A stretch of 64,000 nucleotides of DNA from Harmonia axyridis (GCF_914767665.1 NC_059502.1:36536812-36600811), one strand, 5' to 3'. Numbered from the stretch's first letter, positions 34,818 through 46,815 are shown. Translations and numbers: made by a program. The notes: generated by a model not told the origin, from the sequence alone.

Positions 34818-35715
34818 ATATGAACATAGTATAAGGAAAGGATAGTAAGCCAACCGCCGTTTGACGGCAAGGAGCTGGTCACTTGGAGTCGCTTCTGTAG
34901 TTGGAACCAATGTTTTACGGGTTGCATATATCGAACACTATTGACTACCCAAAGTGGAGAAGTAACTCGATAATAGATGGCGCTGAATCATGAGCTATAG
35001 ATGGCGCAGAAATAATACGAAAATTCATTCAGTGGCGTGGTTGAAAAGGGGTCGCATAACATTGCCAACAATTTTCATGTTATTATTAAGTTACCACTAC
35101 ATTTGAATATTCGAATATTCATTGAATATTTATTCGAATAATTGCGTTTTGCATTACGATAAAAGTTTGAATGATCACTTAACTCTCTATTCAGGAATAA
35201 TTACAACAAATTGATAGATACAATTGAATTAAAATTATTCATATAATAGTAGAAAGTGGTTTCATCCGAAGAAATATGAATAGAATTGGGATATTATCAA
35301 TGAAAAAAATATAAAAATTGGATATAAGATTCAAACATATGAATTTAGCAATAAAGAGTTCTAAAAATAATAATATAAGATTCCACATTCGAAATGTAAT
35401 GCCGTCTTTTAAATCGTTGGTAAAGTTTTTTCATTTGAAACCTTGCTTTTCTGATCCCTATGCATTGTGATTTTTAGACATTTCTCTATTTCAGTGGTCA
35501 AAAATTTTTTTATTCTGAATTGAGAACCGACGAATCTTTCTATTCTTTTAAACCTGGGGTCTTGAAATGTACACACATCCTCCTCTAACTAAACTGAATC
35601 AGAAAAACAAAGTGTTTTGAATCATTCATAGAATTGAGGACGAAGTGTATTCTTGGAGGATTAAATGTTCTCGAAATCCGCTCTATCATTCTTTTTGTAT
35701 CTGTATACCTGTAAT

Positions 35716-36232
35716 GAATCTTATATAGGAACAAAATTGACACAAAAATATTCGAAAGGGTATCATAAATTACAAAGTTATATTGGACAATTTACCGGCT
35801 GGGATTTCCAAACTATCGGAAGAAATTCAATAAAGGGGATGAGTTTACATCCGTTTGTTCGTTCAACAGAATATTTTGGGTATTATACCTGTTTATTTCT
35901 AGGGATTCTAAGAGTGTTAGTCTTAAGCTCTTGTTTTCTAAATGAAGGATTTCAAAGTTATTATTGAAGGTATGGTCCCATTCTTTTAAGTGATTCGCCT
36001 AGGTTGAAAACGAACTATCAGATGTATAACTCTTTTGGTGTTCCTTTATCCTTTTATTGAAAGATCTTCCTGTTTGTCCAATATAAACCATAGGGCAATC
36101 ATTACAGGTTAACTTGTTAATGAACATCTCTAAGTTGTTACTTGTTTTGAAGGATATTGTGTAATTGAATTTTGTCTTCAGGTATTTAGCGATCTTTTCA
36201 GAAATATTATTAACATAAGTTAACGAAAAAAA
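35716..36232 (-). pseudogene. Penelope 3' region, inverted partner (copy 1)
   Basis: The - strand of this arm repeats 36240-36801 nearly base for base, except for about 46 bp missing where the other arm holds AATAAAGACAAAACAG and its neighbours. The two arms face each other across a few tens of bases near 36220-36250. It encodes the same GIY-YIG region, broken. Confidence 0.75.
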
Positions 36233-36239
36233 TTAAGTA

Positions 36240-36833
36240 TCAATACCATAAAATTAATAATATTTCTGAAAAGATTGCTAAATACCTGAAGACAAAATTT
36301 AATTACACAATATCCTTCAAAACAAGTAACAACTTAGAGATGTTCATTAAAAACAATAAAGACAAAACAGATAAAGAAAATAAATCCGGTGTCTACAAGT
36401 TAACCTGTAATGATTGCCCTATGGTTTATAGGTATTGGACAAACAGAAAGATCTTTCAATAAAAGGATAAAGGAACACCAAAAGAGTTATACATCTGATA
36501 GTTCGTTTTCAACCTACGCGAATCACTTGAAAGAATGGGACCATACCTTCAATAATAACTTTGAAATCCTTCATTTAGAAAACAAGAGCTTAAGACTATA
36601 ACACTCTTAGAATCCCTAGAAATAAACAGGTATAATACCCAAAATATTCTGTTGAACGAACAAACGGATGTAAACTCATCCCCTTTATTGAATTTCTTCC
36701 GATAGTTTGGAAATCCCAGCCGGTAAATTGTCCAATATAACTTTGTAATTTATGATACCCTTTCGAATATTTTTGTGTCAATTTTGTTCCTATATAAGAT
36801 TCCGAAAACCTTTGTACTCTTATCAGTTCAGAA
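36240..36833 (+). pseudogene. Penelope-like GIY-YIG endonuclease relic (copy 1)
   Basis: The frame reads NNISEKIAKYLKTKFNYTIS, SGVYKLTCNDCPMVY, then after a 1-nt shift IGQTERSFNKRIKEHQKSY and SSFSTYANHLKEWDHTF, followed by LNTLESLEINRYN and LLNEQTDVNSSPLLNFF in shifting frames. The CxxC followed by VYIGQTGRSF..R..EH and NHL is the C-terminal GIY-YIG endonuclease of Penelope-like retroelements. The frame is shifted inside the GIY-YIG box, so this copy is inactive. The RT part is absent. Confidence 0.8.
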
Positions 36834-36880
36834 ATGTAGCCTGATTGAGCCACAGTGTGGCGAAACAATTGTTGCTAACA
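36834..36880 (+). ncRNA. Hammerhead ribozyme relic, Penelope type (copy b)
   Basis: TGTAGC (36835-36840, stem I), CTGATTGA (36841-36848, the CTGATGA core with one extra T), GCCAC-AGT-GTGGC (stem II, 36849-36861), GAAA (36862-36865). Then C-AATT-G (minimal stem III), TT at 36872-36873, and GCTAACA (36874-36880), which pairs back to stem I with one bulge. It follows the GIY-YIG relic directly, as expected for Penelope long-terminal-repeat-like ends. The extra core base would be expected to impair cleavage. Confidence 0.7.
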
Positions 36881-37479
36881 ATTAAATAATATAGTGGACA
36901 TTAATTCGTTTTATTTTATTTATAATGAATTTCCGCCAAGTAAGGACCGAATCCATTAAATATGTATTTTAGTATATCCTGAAACATACTAACTATATTT
37001 ATCTTAAAATGATAAGGAAATGCCAGGCGGCAAATTTTCAAAGTGCCTGTTATGGTTTATTACATCTCTTGTCGTTAGACACTTCTATCTTTTGAGCGTT
37101 TTCTTGTGTACCTCCAATTTCTTTTATTACAAGGTCAGAACGATTATTGAACGCATTACGACCCTAGGACCGGATCATAAAATACCATTTGGTACCTATT
37201 TTGCTCACTCTCAATTGAGCGGTAGTTTTTCTATAGAATTCAACATGTACTTGGGTAAATATCTTATTTTCTCCTTTCTTGTTATAAGAATAAAGTTAAA
37301 ACCAGAAATCATGGTTCTGCACTTCTGCAGTTTTTGCCCATTCTTATATTATTTCTTGAGAAGGATGAGAAAGAAATCGTGAAATGAAATTGTTTCTCGT
37401 ATATTTTCCATTCCTCCTTAATATTGTACGAACAGAAGGAAAGTCCAAATAACATTCAAAATATAAGATCAAATAGAAT

Positions 37480-37690
37480 ATTTTTCTAATGTCACTTCGG
37501 TTCGAGCTATTCGATTGTGGGACTACTAAAAATAAATAAATAATTCTCTTTATTCCACAATAATTCAAATCATAATGAAATGGCGTCATCAAAATTGAGT
37601 AGTTCGGAGGATATTTTCTCGATATCATTGAGATTATTACTCCACAACAGAATATTCGTGTCATCTACATATTTCAATAGCAGGTATAAG
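37480..37690 (-). pseudogene. Reverse transcriptase relic (YVDDT) inside copy 1
   Basis: The - strand encodes LLKYVDDTNILLWSNNLNDI then EKISSELLNFDD, with YVDD at 37671-37660. (F/Y)xDDTN followed by a DIE...SEL..F helix is the catalytic palm of LINE-type RTs. The frame then shifts. It is present unchanged in copy 2. Confidence 0.5.
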
Positions 37691-39753
37691 AGAAGGTATA
37701 TAGAAGCACAATAGGCTTTCATTGAGTTTCAACATATCATAAACGGAATTGTTGTCATACTACCAAAATATTTTCATTAACATATGGCTGACTACCTTGC
37801 AGGTAGACTCTGTTGCAGAAGTAATTTGTAACAATGCTAATTTTGAATGCTTATTGTGGGATTTCCATTCTCTGTATTGTATTGGGATTTGATTCTTGAG
37901 TCGATCTTGAATAAGCCTTTCTGTCAATGAATTTTTGAGCCCACATTTTTTATCCGTTGCAAGTTGCTACACGGTTTTTATATATAGTGACAAGGAAACC
38001 ATCAAATATATGGGTCTCGGTACCTAATTTGTTATTTTTGCCAACTTCAAAGAAATAATTGCCAGTTAATTCATAATGATTATTGATGGTTGCAAGAGCA
38101 TTCGCTCAGTATCTTCATGATTACAAGGTTTTATTGACTGAAACTGTGTGCTTTTCGAAGCATCAAATTCATTATCACCAGGGCAGCACTGAGACTCAAT
38201 AACCCTCATCAATATCGTATAGTGTCTTATATCGGAAAAGCTTTATTCCCATAGAAAATTATTTTGTAAAGAATTGGTGCGGGTTGAATTCAAATGATAG
38301 AGAGTATCGAAAAAATACATCATATTGTTTCCTTCCAAGAACAAAAAAAAAAATCAGAAATTTTTGATTTCTAATTCAGTAAAAATTGAGGAAATCTCTC
38401 TAAATTTTTATTGAATTAGAAATCGAAAGCTTCTGACCTGGTCGTAGCTAAATTCTTTAATGTATTTCTGACATCTAAATTCACCTTGATACTCACTTGT
38501 TACCATTTACTTGAATATTGAAGGGATTGAGGCAATAGGTCCTTTCTCAAATGCTGGATAAATAACAGATTTAGAACAAGATCTTGTAGAACTGATGTTA
38601 ACCAGAGAGCTAAGAGTTTTAATTAAATACGGATAACAACGATTCTGATTTAAAAAATCATTTTCAGTTCTTTCTTCGTTAATGGTTGAGCTTGGATTTA
38701 ATAAAGTAGCTTATTTACTTTATGAAAAAAACTGCACAGCACTAAGAGTGGCTATTTGCTTAGTATGTATAGAAGAACTAAAATTCCATCTGTCTCTACC
38801 AACTCTTGAACTTTTCTTTATAAAATTTCTTTTATTTGATATTAAAACTGAATTTTCCAATTTTCAAGTTTTTTCCTTCATTTTTACCAAAAAAGATGTA
38901 TTACTAGGAAACCTCTAATATTTCAAGCTCCTGAGCTATATGAAAAATCCATTGATATGTTCAATCCACAAACTACAACCCGAAAATATTCATTTCAATT
39001 TTAAATATAAGGTAAATATAAAAATAAAACATGATTTTATTTATTTTCAACATCATTGAGATATTTCAATATAATTTGGTTGTTTAAGGTAAACTTTTCT
39101 TCAAATATTCATAAAAACATGGGCTGATTTTTTGGTCAGAAAATATTATTACAGTCGAATAATAAAATACATAACTCTAAGAATCGTAAAAGGTTGGGAA
39201 AAAATGATCGAAACCAACTGTCAAATGCTAAATATAGCTTTTGAGAAATTTCATTGGAACTTACGACATTAGGAAATAAATGTTGATAGAAACTTTACCT
39301 ATTCTCACTCAATCTATAACAAAACGATGTCAATCGAATATTCTTCAAATACATTCAATTGCAATATCGATATCCCGCAAAATGGAGTTTATTCCATTCA
39401 TAAATCCTGAAAAAACCTAGAGATATCATTTCATGACGACTGGACCTGATTAGTGATTTCATGATAACTTGTAGCATTGTACTTGTTTATCACAAATATA
39501 CGCTACTGGCGTAAATTCTTATTGTAGAGCAGAAAAAATATCAAAATATAGAAATCTTCTTACCACTCTATTTCAAATGTTTTAGTTCTTCAAAATAACA
39601 CCAATTCTTTCAGAGGGCTCCACTTTACGGACCAATTTTTTGACAGTAAAATTCGAGGCTTAACGTGAGTGCAACTAGAGGGCGCTCAACATCAACAAAA
39701 TCGAAAAAAGCACTACACTGGCTTACTATCCTTTCCTTATACTATGATATGAA

Positions 39754-41160
39754 ATAGCAATTTCATGTTTCGTGCAAATTTCAATGTCCAACGCGTAATC
39801 AGTACCAAAAAAAATTCAAGCAAATTATAGAAAAAATACTAAATATTTCAGAGTAAATTCTAGCAGAATATAGAAAAAAATAGTTTGAACAAATGGGTTG
39901 AGTCTCATTTTATACATACAATTTATATATGAAATAACCACTAAAATATTGATATTTATACATAATTACTGTGAGAAAGGCACAATCACCCAATAAGATG
40001 ATCTACAATTATCAGGGTGGTTGCGAGATTAGAAAGTTTCAATATTTCTAGTAGAAAAATTTGAGATTGAAATTGAAACGAAAAAAATTAGAATTTAATG
40101 ATATCTTAACTATAGAAATGCAATAATGAGGTGGAGAGTGAGAATATGCTTTGTTGTGCAACCAAATAATACTAATCTCTACTAATTATTCGTATGAGAA
40201 TAATGGTAAATGCTCCATATTAATGAAACATCTATATATCATTGAATTCAAAACATGATGAGAATTAAGAACCCCGCCTCCATAGATCCTTGGTGAGTGC
40301 AAGGAATAATACAATTCGTGTAAAATAATTGGCAATGTCGTAACGATGGTTTGAGCAACGTGGAATTCTGAAATGATGCCTAAGTACTCAACGCAGTATG
40401 GGAAAACGCAAAAAGGATGTTGAAATATTTTGAATCTGTTCAGTTGACTGATTAATTATGCCTATCGGTATTCGTAACAATACCCTCTTTATAAACTGTA
40501 TATGCTCCAAACCGTGTTGAACGTGAGAATGAATATCTTTGTTCAGTTGTAGCTACGATGAACCCACTGGTCCACAGAAACTGGTCTTGTTTTAATCACT
40601 GTATGTTCCACAGAATTATTTACTTTCTGAGTGCTCGCCACCGAACGGCGAACATTATTTCGTCACAATATCTGTAATTTTCGAATTTTAGCCGGTCGCA
40701 TACGTCAAGGTCCGACGAGCCAGTCCATAAATTCGATTTTGTCCGTCCTTCTGTAAACTCCATCACTTTTGAATGGAAAGACTTAGGAATTTTAAATTTT
40801 GAGGTTGGGTTCGGATCTTAAATGCCGCTGTGCTATTCGTTGACAGCTATAATCTGACTAAGGGTTCTGGAAAAATTGTTAATATTATAATAATAATAAT
40901 CTTTATTTATCCACAACATACAATAAAGTAACATTATATCAAGAGATATAATGTCCGCTCAGGAATTATTGACATCCCGGCCGGCTGTGGAAAATCGAAA
41001 TTAATTTGGAAATGGCTGGCTCATTCAGTAATATTTTGAATTGCAGATTTCGGGTTGGTATAGGAAATGTCATTAACAGAAGGTTATATTTAGTTCAGTT
41101 TCTTTTTGATAGTGTTATTTGTTTTGATCCAAGAAATTGTGAAACTAAAAAGTTGTATCA
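39754..41160. other. No gene recognised; possible LINE tail near 40.9 kb
   Basis: AT-rich, no coding match. At about 40884-40905 a (TAA)n tract is followed on the + strand by TCTTTATTTATCCACAACAT and a GGCCGGCTGTGG block. Read on the - strand this resembles the 3' end of a LINE with a trinucleotide tail. Confidence 0.35.
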
Positions 41161-41167
41161 TTCTTAT

Positions 41168-42012
41168 GGGACCCACAGACGAGCAGCTTAGTCGCCAATC
41201 AAGTTGCCAACTTGTCAAGTTGGCGACTAAGTTGCTTGTCTGTATTCATTTGGTGTTCATTTCCTATACTATTTAATTTATGTTAAGTATGGTTCTCAAG
41301 TTATTTGCCATTTCTCTGAAAAAATATCTGACGATGGTCTATAGGAAATTGTGTATTTCTCGAGCGCAATGAATGAAATCAGATATGTTTTACGGGATCG
41401 GTTATATACTTCTCTACCCTATTAGTTTATTATGAAAAATATTGAGGAAAACGATTTTACATTTTATAAAAAATTTAGGGGATAGGATTTATTGAAAGGT
41501 GAATTAGACCTATCGGAACATTCGGAGAATTTAAATCAGGAATTGTTTCCAAATATTTATAAACTGAAAATATTGGCAAGTGGCAACCATACCTGCTACA
41601 TATGTAACAGGAAAGATACTTTTCCTTTCTTAAACCCCTCAAAACTTATTTAAAAGACTCCACAATTCAGGAGAGGTTTGAGACAAATAAATATTGAAAA
41701 CGAGAAGGTCGTCGATTTATTGGCTTCGAAAACATCCAGAAGGCTCAATATCATTTTGTGATATGTGTCAGTCTAAATATTTTTCATGTATATTTTCATA
41801 TTTTTCTGAAAACTTGTTTATTATTTTACTTAATACAATAACTCTTACAATTCCTACGACTCAATCAACTGACTAGTTCACTCGACGGGAAATCTCCACT
41901 GAAATGAAGTTGACAACCTAAACCTAGTTCGCAACCGCTATTTTCATCCACTTCTGGTTGCCAACCTAGTTGACAACTTGGTTGGCAACTAAGTTGCACG
42001 TATGTGGGCCGC
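41168..42012. mobile_element. 845-bp inverted-repeat MITE (AAGTTGCCAACTTG motifs)
   Basis: The left end CCCACAGACGAGCAGCTTAG-TCGCCAA matches the inverse of the right end (CCCACATACGTGCAACTTAG-TTGCCAA) for about 45 bp with a few mismatches. Both arms contain further nested palindromes built from CAAGTTG/CAACTTG. The interior is AT-rich without a transposase, and the target duplication is not clear. Confidence 0.7.
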
Positions 42013-42764
42013 TTATCAGCCTTGATAGCATTTGACCAAAAAGCAATCTTTCTTGATTTCAGTAAATCAAAACAACATTACATGAAATTAATTGGTTACA
42101 AGTTCAAAACAGTTGATCAAAGGATAATTCTTATTGATAATCGGAAAAATACACTAGGGAAATAAGTTGAAGGATCAAAATACAATTCGAAATTTTTAGC
42201 GGTTTTTCAAATGGCTGTATTTACGATGAAGGCAGTCCAATCCAAATTTAAAAAAAATATTTAAAGCTTGAACTTTATAGTTTACTAATCTCCTGATCAA
42301 AAAATTGTTTGAGCAAAGAGTACTACTCCATGCTAAAGAATACTGTAATAGAAATTTCTGCGGAATTTTTTCAGTTTTATTTTTGGTCTACAGAATTGGA
42401 AACTTTTTTTCAACTCAACCACTATATGGATAAGATAACTTGTTCACTCAGCTTCAATATCCCTCTAAATTTTAAATTGAAAAGGACTTTTTTGTCTTTA
42501 ACCATCAATATCTCACCAATCAATGATTGCACAGAGAATTTAAGGGATGTTTTGAAATCTTGAATTGTTGATTCAAGATTTCAAAACATTCTATAAGAAG
42601 TAGCTATTGGTTTCTCGGAAAAGAACATTTTTCGTTGTCTATATCAATTTGAAAAGTTGAGAAAAAAAGGACTTTCGGAGGTTTTTTGGATAATCAAGCG
42701 CTGAATTGAAAATATCTAGAAAACCATCAATATTAAGTATGCGTTTTACAGTTTTTTTTACAGC

Positions 42765-44560
42765 CCAGTAGTCTTGACATTAGAAATCAGAACAGACAGA
42801 CTCCCAAGGAACGAAAGTCAATTAACTGGGCAAAATTCAAAGAAATCACTCAAAAAAAACGTGTGAAGATAGAAAACAAGAGGAAAAGAAGAGGACGAAG
42901 AACAGTATAATCACACATTAAACCCCGGTGATAAAACTATACTGAATAAATTGACGAACGATGTGAAAAATAGTGTCAGACAAGTGTTCAATGAAGACTG
43001 GGACAAGAAGTTAGAAGAACTAGATACGGAAGACCAATCACTATGAAAAATTACGATAGCAGTAGCTGGAAGAAAAACGAAAGCGAAGATATCAGCACTG
43101 AAGAAGGGAAATCAAGTAGCTATCACAATGAAGAAAAGGCAGGAATATTTGCAGAATCTGTGGAACATCAATTTAAGCCGAATCCGAAAATCCAATTCAA
43201 CCAATCAGTTGGAATACACGAAAATATAACACGACGATCACAATGAAATGGAAGAAGATTCAACAGAAGTGACTAAAGAAGAAATTGAAGAAGTTATCAA
43301 AACATTGAAAATAGAAAAGCGACAGGAATAGACGGAATACTCAATCAAGCAATTGAAAACTTATCAGGAGGAGCTAGAGATGAAATCGTTGAAATAGCCA
43401 AATTCATACTAAAAGCAAACAACAAATTGAAAATGGCGGATACAATATTAATTTGAAAGAAAGAAAAAGACAAAAAAGACCCAATGAATTATAGACCCAT
43501 AAGCCTATTATCGGAAATTGGTAAAGTGGAAGAGAAATTAACCCACAGCAGACTGACAGATTTAGTAGAAGAAAACAAAATAATTCCAGATCAGCAGTTT
43601 GGGTTTCGTAAAGAGCATTCAACGACAGATATCGGTGCAATATTCTTGGATATAAAAAAGGCATTTAATAAAATGTGGCATCGAGGTCTGATATACAAAA
43701 TGAGGTTGATGAAATTACAATCAAACTTACGAGATTGATACAATCGTACCTGGCAAATAGAAAATTTAGGGCAAATATCGATAGTACCAGGTCAACGATC
43801 AGAGAAATAGAAGCCGGAGTTCCCCAAGGATCAGTGATAGGACCGTTGGTGTTCAACTTATACATGGCAGACATACCGAAAATGAATAGATGCAAGATAG
43901 CCCACTTTGCATATGACACTGCATCACAGTAGAATGCGGAAAACAATTATAAGACAGTTACAGATAGACCTAGATAAGCTGATGGAATACTTCAAGAAAT
44001 GGAGATTCAAAGTGAATACATCGAAAACAGTTGCAATCTACTTCGGAGGAACAACAGTAAAGAAAGGGAAAGCAAGAAACGTCAAAATAGAAAACCAGAC
44101 GATGGAATGGAAAGAGGAAGCAAAATATCTGGGAGTAATACTAGAAGAAAGAATGAATTTTAACAAACAGATAGAAAAAAAACAGAAAAAAAGCAAGGCA
44201 ATTGCTACCCTAAAAGTAAACTTCCCTTAGAAACAAGATGAGAATAATAAAAATAGTGCTAATACCAAGCATTACGTATAAAGGAGTAACCTAGTATAAT
44301 ACGAAAGACAACAATAAGGATCAGTTGCAAAGTACGCTAAATGCAATAATCAGGACAGCGGTTGGCGCCCCATAGTTTATAACGAACCAACAAATCAGAG
44401 AAGAACTGAAAATTGAAACTATTGAGGAAATAGTCAACAAACAAAGAAAGAAGACAATAGTTACGCTGAAAAAGCATGAGAATAAGGAATTAAGAAAGAT
44501 ACTACAAATCAAAATAAGAATGACAGATAAGAGGAAATACATCTTTCAAAGAACTGAATA
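42765..44560 (+). pseudogene. Jockey-like LINE ORF2 (RT), frameshifted
   Basis: Blocks in order are MNYRPISLLSEIGKVEEKLT (RT block at 43484), DQQFGFRKEHSTTDIGAIFL, DIKKAFNKMWHRGLIYKMR, AGVPQGSVIGPLVFNLYMAD with HFAYDTA, then QIDLDKLMEYFKKWRFKVNT SKTVAIYFGG and KYLGVILEERMNFNKQIEK. The catalytic FADDTA has become FAYDTA. Frameshifts occur near 43740, 43930 and elsewhere. The upstream part (42800-43480) has TEVTKEEIEEVIKTLK, the thumb-leading region. Inactive. Confidence 0.85.
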
Positions 44561-45630
44561 GAAGAGAAAAGTGACATGAAGTAGGGAGGAAAGTCTTCCG
44601 ATTAGACAACAGTAGAAAATAGGATAAAACAAAGTAGAGGCGTAGGGAATGTAAATTCCGGTCATTAAACAAAAGGAAGATCTCAGAGAGCCTCGCTTCG
44701 AGCTGAGCGTTTCTTCGTTTCAGGGGTTCTTGCGCTGGTTGTTATCATCTCCATTTTGAAAAAATTATATCGATAATTTTTCGTATAGTGATTCGTTATG
44801 ATGTTTTCATGCTATATTTCCAATAAGAGCACTGGCAAATAAATAGTTTCCGAGATAATCGATGAAGAAAATTGCTATTTCTAACACTTACTCAATACGG
44901 GCCTGATAATTTCTTTTTATGTTTCTATGAATATCTATGTTCATACTTTTCTCCATCAAATTAAGCACATAATACACATTCTAATTTGATAAATTCCTAC
45001 GGTTTCAACACATTTTCACAAGAGAATCACCTTCAAATTACCAAAAAATCATCTCTCTTAAGATATTTTTTTCTCGGATAGTTTCGGCGACTTTATCTTA
45101 TCAATCGTGGTGAAAGACTTCGATGTTAATTCAGGAAATTCACGAGTCTCGGTACAAATCCTTCGTTGTTTTAGGGAATTCCTCAATCCGTTGTCCTGGC
45201 TTGACGGATTGAGTATTGGCGCTTATGCAAACAAGTGCCTTCGGTTGAAAGGATCCTGCATATATCAATGGTGTCTTACTTGGGCGACACTTATAGGAAT
45301 ATATATCTTCATTGGATATCCTTGAAATGTGATAGCAGATATGAAACCATGACCGTATGTCTTCCAACGTAATTTCAAAAAATTGGGATTTCAATTTCGG
45401 CTTTCATTTTGACATTATAGCTTTTATTGGTTATGAGTTGATGTTATTCTATAAATATATATAAAGGAAAAGATATTGAGTTGGCCATCGCTTAATATTA
45501 TCATTGCCTGGAAACGTTCTTTTGCTAGTAGCCATTTTAAAAAATTGGCTGAAATATATTCACAAGCAAACAAGATTTGTGTTTTTGAAGCTATTATTTG
45601 AAATGTAAGTAACTTACGAACATTTCTAAC
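44561..45630. other. No gene recognised
   Basis: AT-rich except for a G/C-richer patch near 45180-45270. Frames of 72 and 84 residues overlap on opposite strands there, without a family match. Confidence 0.35.
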
Positions 45631-45909
45631 TTGAAATATTGTTCTTTCGGAAAAGTTCGCTTGAATTTTTTTTCAAATCATTTGCAGATTACAATGATTG
45701 ATCTCCAGCCAGTAGTAAAGAGTTGTTGCTATAACGTCTGCAAAGAGAGTTCTTTCACGAATATTGAGTTTAACCAGATGATTTTGAATAAAGTTGTGGA
45801 GCGGCAATTCCTTATAGCTCATGGGCTGTTGTCGTGTCAGGCTTTTTGCGAAAAATGCCGGTCAAGAGTATCTGCGGACTTTGAAATCTTTTTAAATGCC
45901 GCAAAGTGA
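45631..45909 (+). pseudogene. Possible Merlin/ISXO2-like transposase N-terminal piece
   Basis: A 92-residue frame contains IEFNQMILNKVVERQFLIAH then GLLSCQAFCEKCRSRVSADF. The pattern helix-HGLL-..-C..C before a DDE domain is typical of ISXO2/Merlin transposases. No second zinc-ligand pair or catalytic part follows. It lies just before a family B repeat. Tentative. Confidence 0.35.
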
Positions 45910-45929
45910 TTTTTATGTCAGAGCATCTT

Positions 45930-46180
45930 TTGACATAAGGTATTAATATTTTTTTTATTTTGCTTAATTTATTTGTTTGGGAAAAAGAGTAATTTGCTCG
46001 TATAGAATGAATTGTTTTTGAGAAAAACGTCATCAAACTCTACATGTTAGATATTTTTAAGAGTAAACGTGCTTTATAACGTTTCTTCAAAAATTCTTAC
46101 CCATCCAGCTCCCCTGTTCACTCCCTATTCCGTACAACAAATCAGCAAAAATACCTACTTGTTTTCTATCATTGATATTG
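45930..46180 (+). repeat. Repeat family B, copy 2
   Basis: It shares AACGTCATCAAA, TACATGTTAGATATTTTTAA-GAGTAAACGTGC, ATAACGTTTCTTCAAAAATT and CCCTGTTCACTCCCTAT with 48380-48510, and more distantly with 10.8-10.95 kb. Confidence 0.7.
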
Positions 46181-46314
46181 TATTGGTGCTGGACGGTGAA
46201 CTGATGTTGTGGGCTTCTTTTATTTTGTTGCTGACTTAAGGTTTAGGAATTATTTTTTGATGGTAATTAATGATTGCGAACTAGTTTTTATGCTGAATAA
46301 CATTTACTTTAGAT

Positions 46315-46570
46315 TATAAAAGTTTAATGAGTCTTCTTGATGAAGGATATTTAATATAAATCAAATAATTTGACAACTTTGTGTCTAATCCTTCACAATA
46401 ATATATCTGTATGATATATTCAGTTTATATTTATTTTTCTTTTGGTTGATTATTAAATTTGTCATTTTTAGAATTGGAATATATTCCAAGACAAAAATAA
46501 ACTGAATATATCATACAGATATATTATTGTGAAGGATTAGACACAAAGTTGTCAAATTATTTGATTTATA
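46315..46570. mobile_element. 256-bp palindromic element with 12-bp flanks
   Basis: Perfect inverted arms of 76 bp (46353-46428 and 46497-46572) surround a 68-bp spacer. TTTACTTTAGAT flanks the insert at 46303-46314 and 46571-46582. The related sequence at 47962-47994 has this block once, continuous, and looks like the empty site. It encodes no protein; its RNA would fold into a long hairpin. Confidence 0.8.
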
Positions 46571-46639
46571 TTTACTTTAGATATATTTTTTTTTAATTTT
46601 TGAACAACGTCATCAAACTGCAGAATTACAGGTGTGTAG

Positions 46640-46815
46640 TTATATAAGGTTAGGTTATGGTTATGTAAGGATACGTTTAAATCTTTTTGAATAAAAATTG
46701 TAGAATTTTTTAAAATTGTTTTTGAGAATGACGTCATCAATTTGTAGAATCAAAGGAGTGCAGTGATATAAGGTTTGGTTATGGTTATGTTAGGTTACGG
46801 TTATGTTAGGTTATT
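46640..46815. repeat. Short TTAGG-like array 1
   Basis: GTTAGGTTA, GGTTATG and GTTATGTTAGG units alternate in two short runs around 46645-46680 and 46765-46815, between family B-like blocks. It resembles decayed insect telomere-type TTAGG repeats. Confidence 0.6.

Larger units (their letters stand above)
34825..39746. mobile_element. 4,922-bp TIR transposon, copy 1 (7-bp duplication)
   Basis: It begins CATAGTATAAGGAAAGGATA-GTAAGCCA and ends with the exact inverse, giving a perfect 28-bp TIR. It is flanked by ATATGAA at 34818-34824 and 39747-39753. It is the same length as the copy at 55268-60189, and almost every base I compared agrees (T39504 is C59947). Inside are an inverted pair of Penelope 3' ends, an RT-like relic and several short frames with no recognised transposase, so it is probably non-autonomous. 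The CA...TG ends with a 7-bp duplication do not fit hAT (8 bp), mariner (TA) or piggyBac (TTAA). The P superfamily is a weak possibility. Confidence 0.92.

Noticed and set aside
37020..37382. 120-residue frame inside the 4.9-kb transposon as its transposase
   Set aside because: No catalytic or DNA-binding motif, hydrophobic AT-driven composition, and too short. It recurs in copy 2 only because the whole element is duplicated.
45107..45394. Opposite-strand frames of 72 and 84 residues
   Set aside because: No conserved motif in either, and neither has gene context; probably chance in a GC-richer patch.
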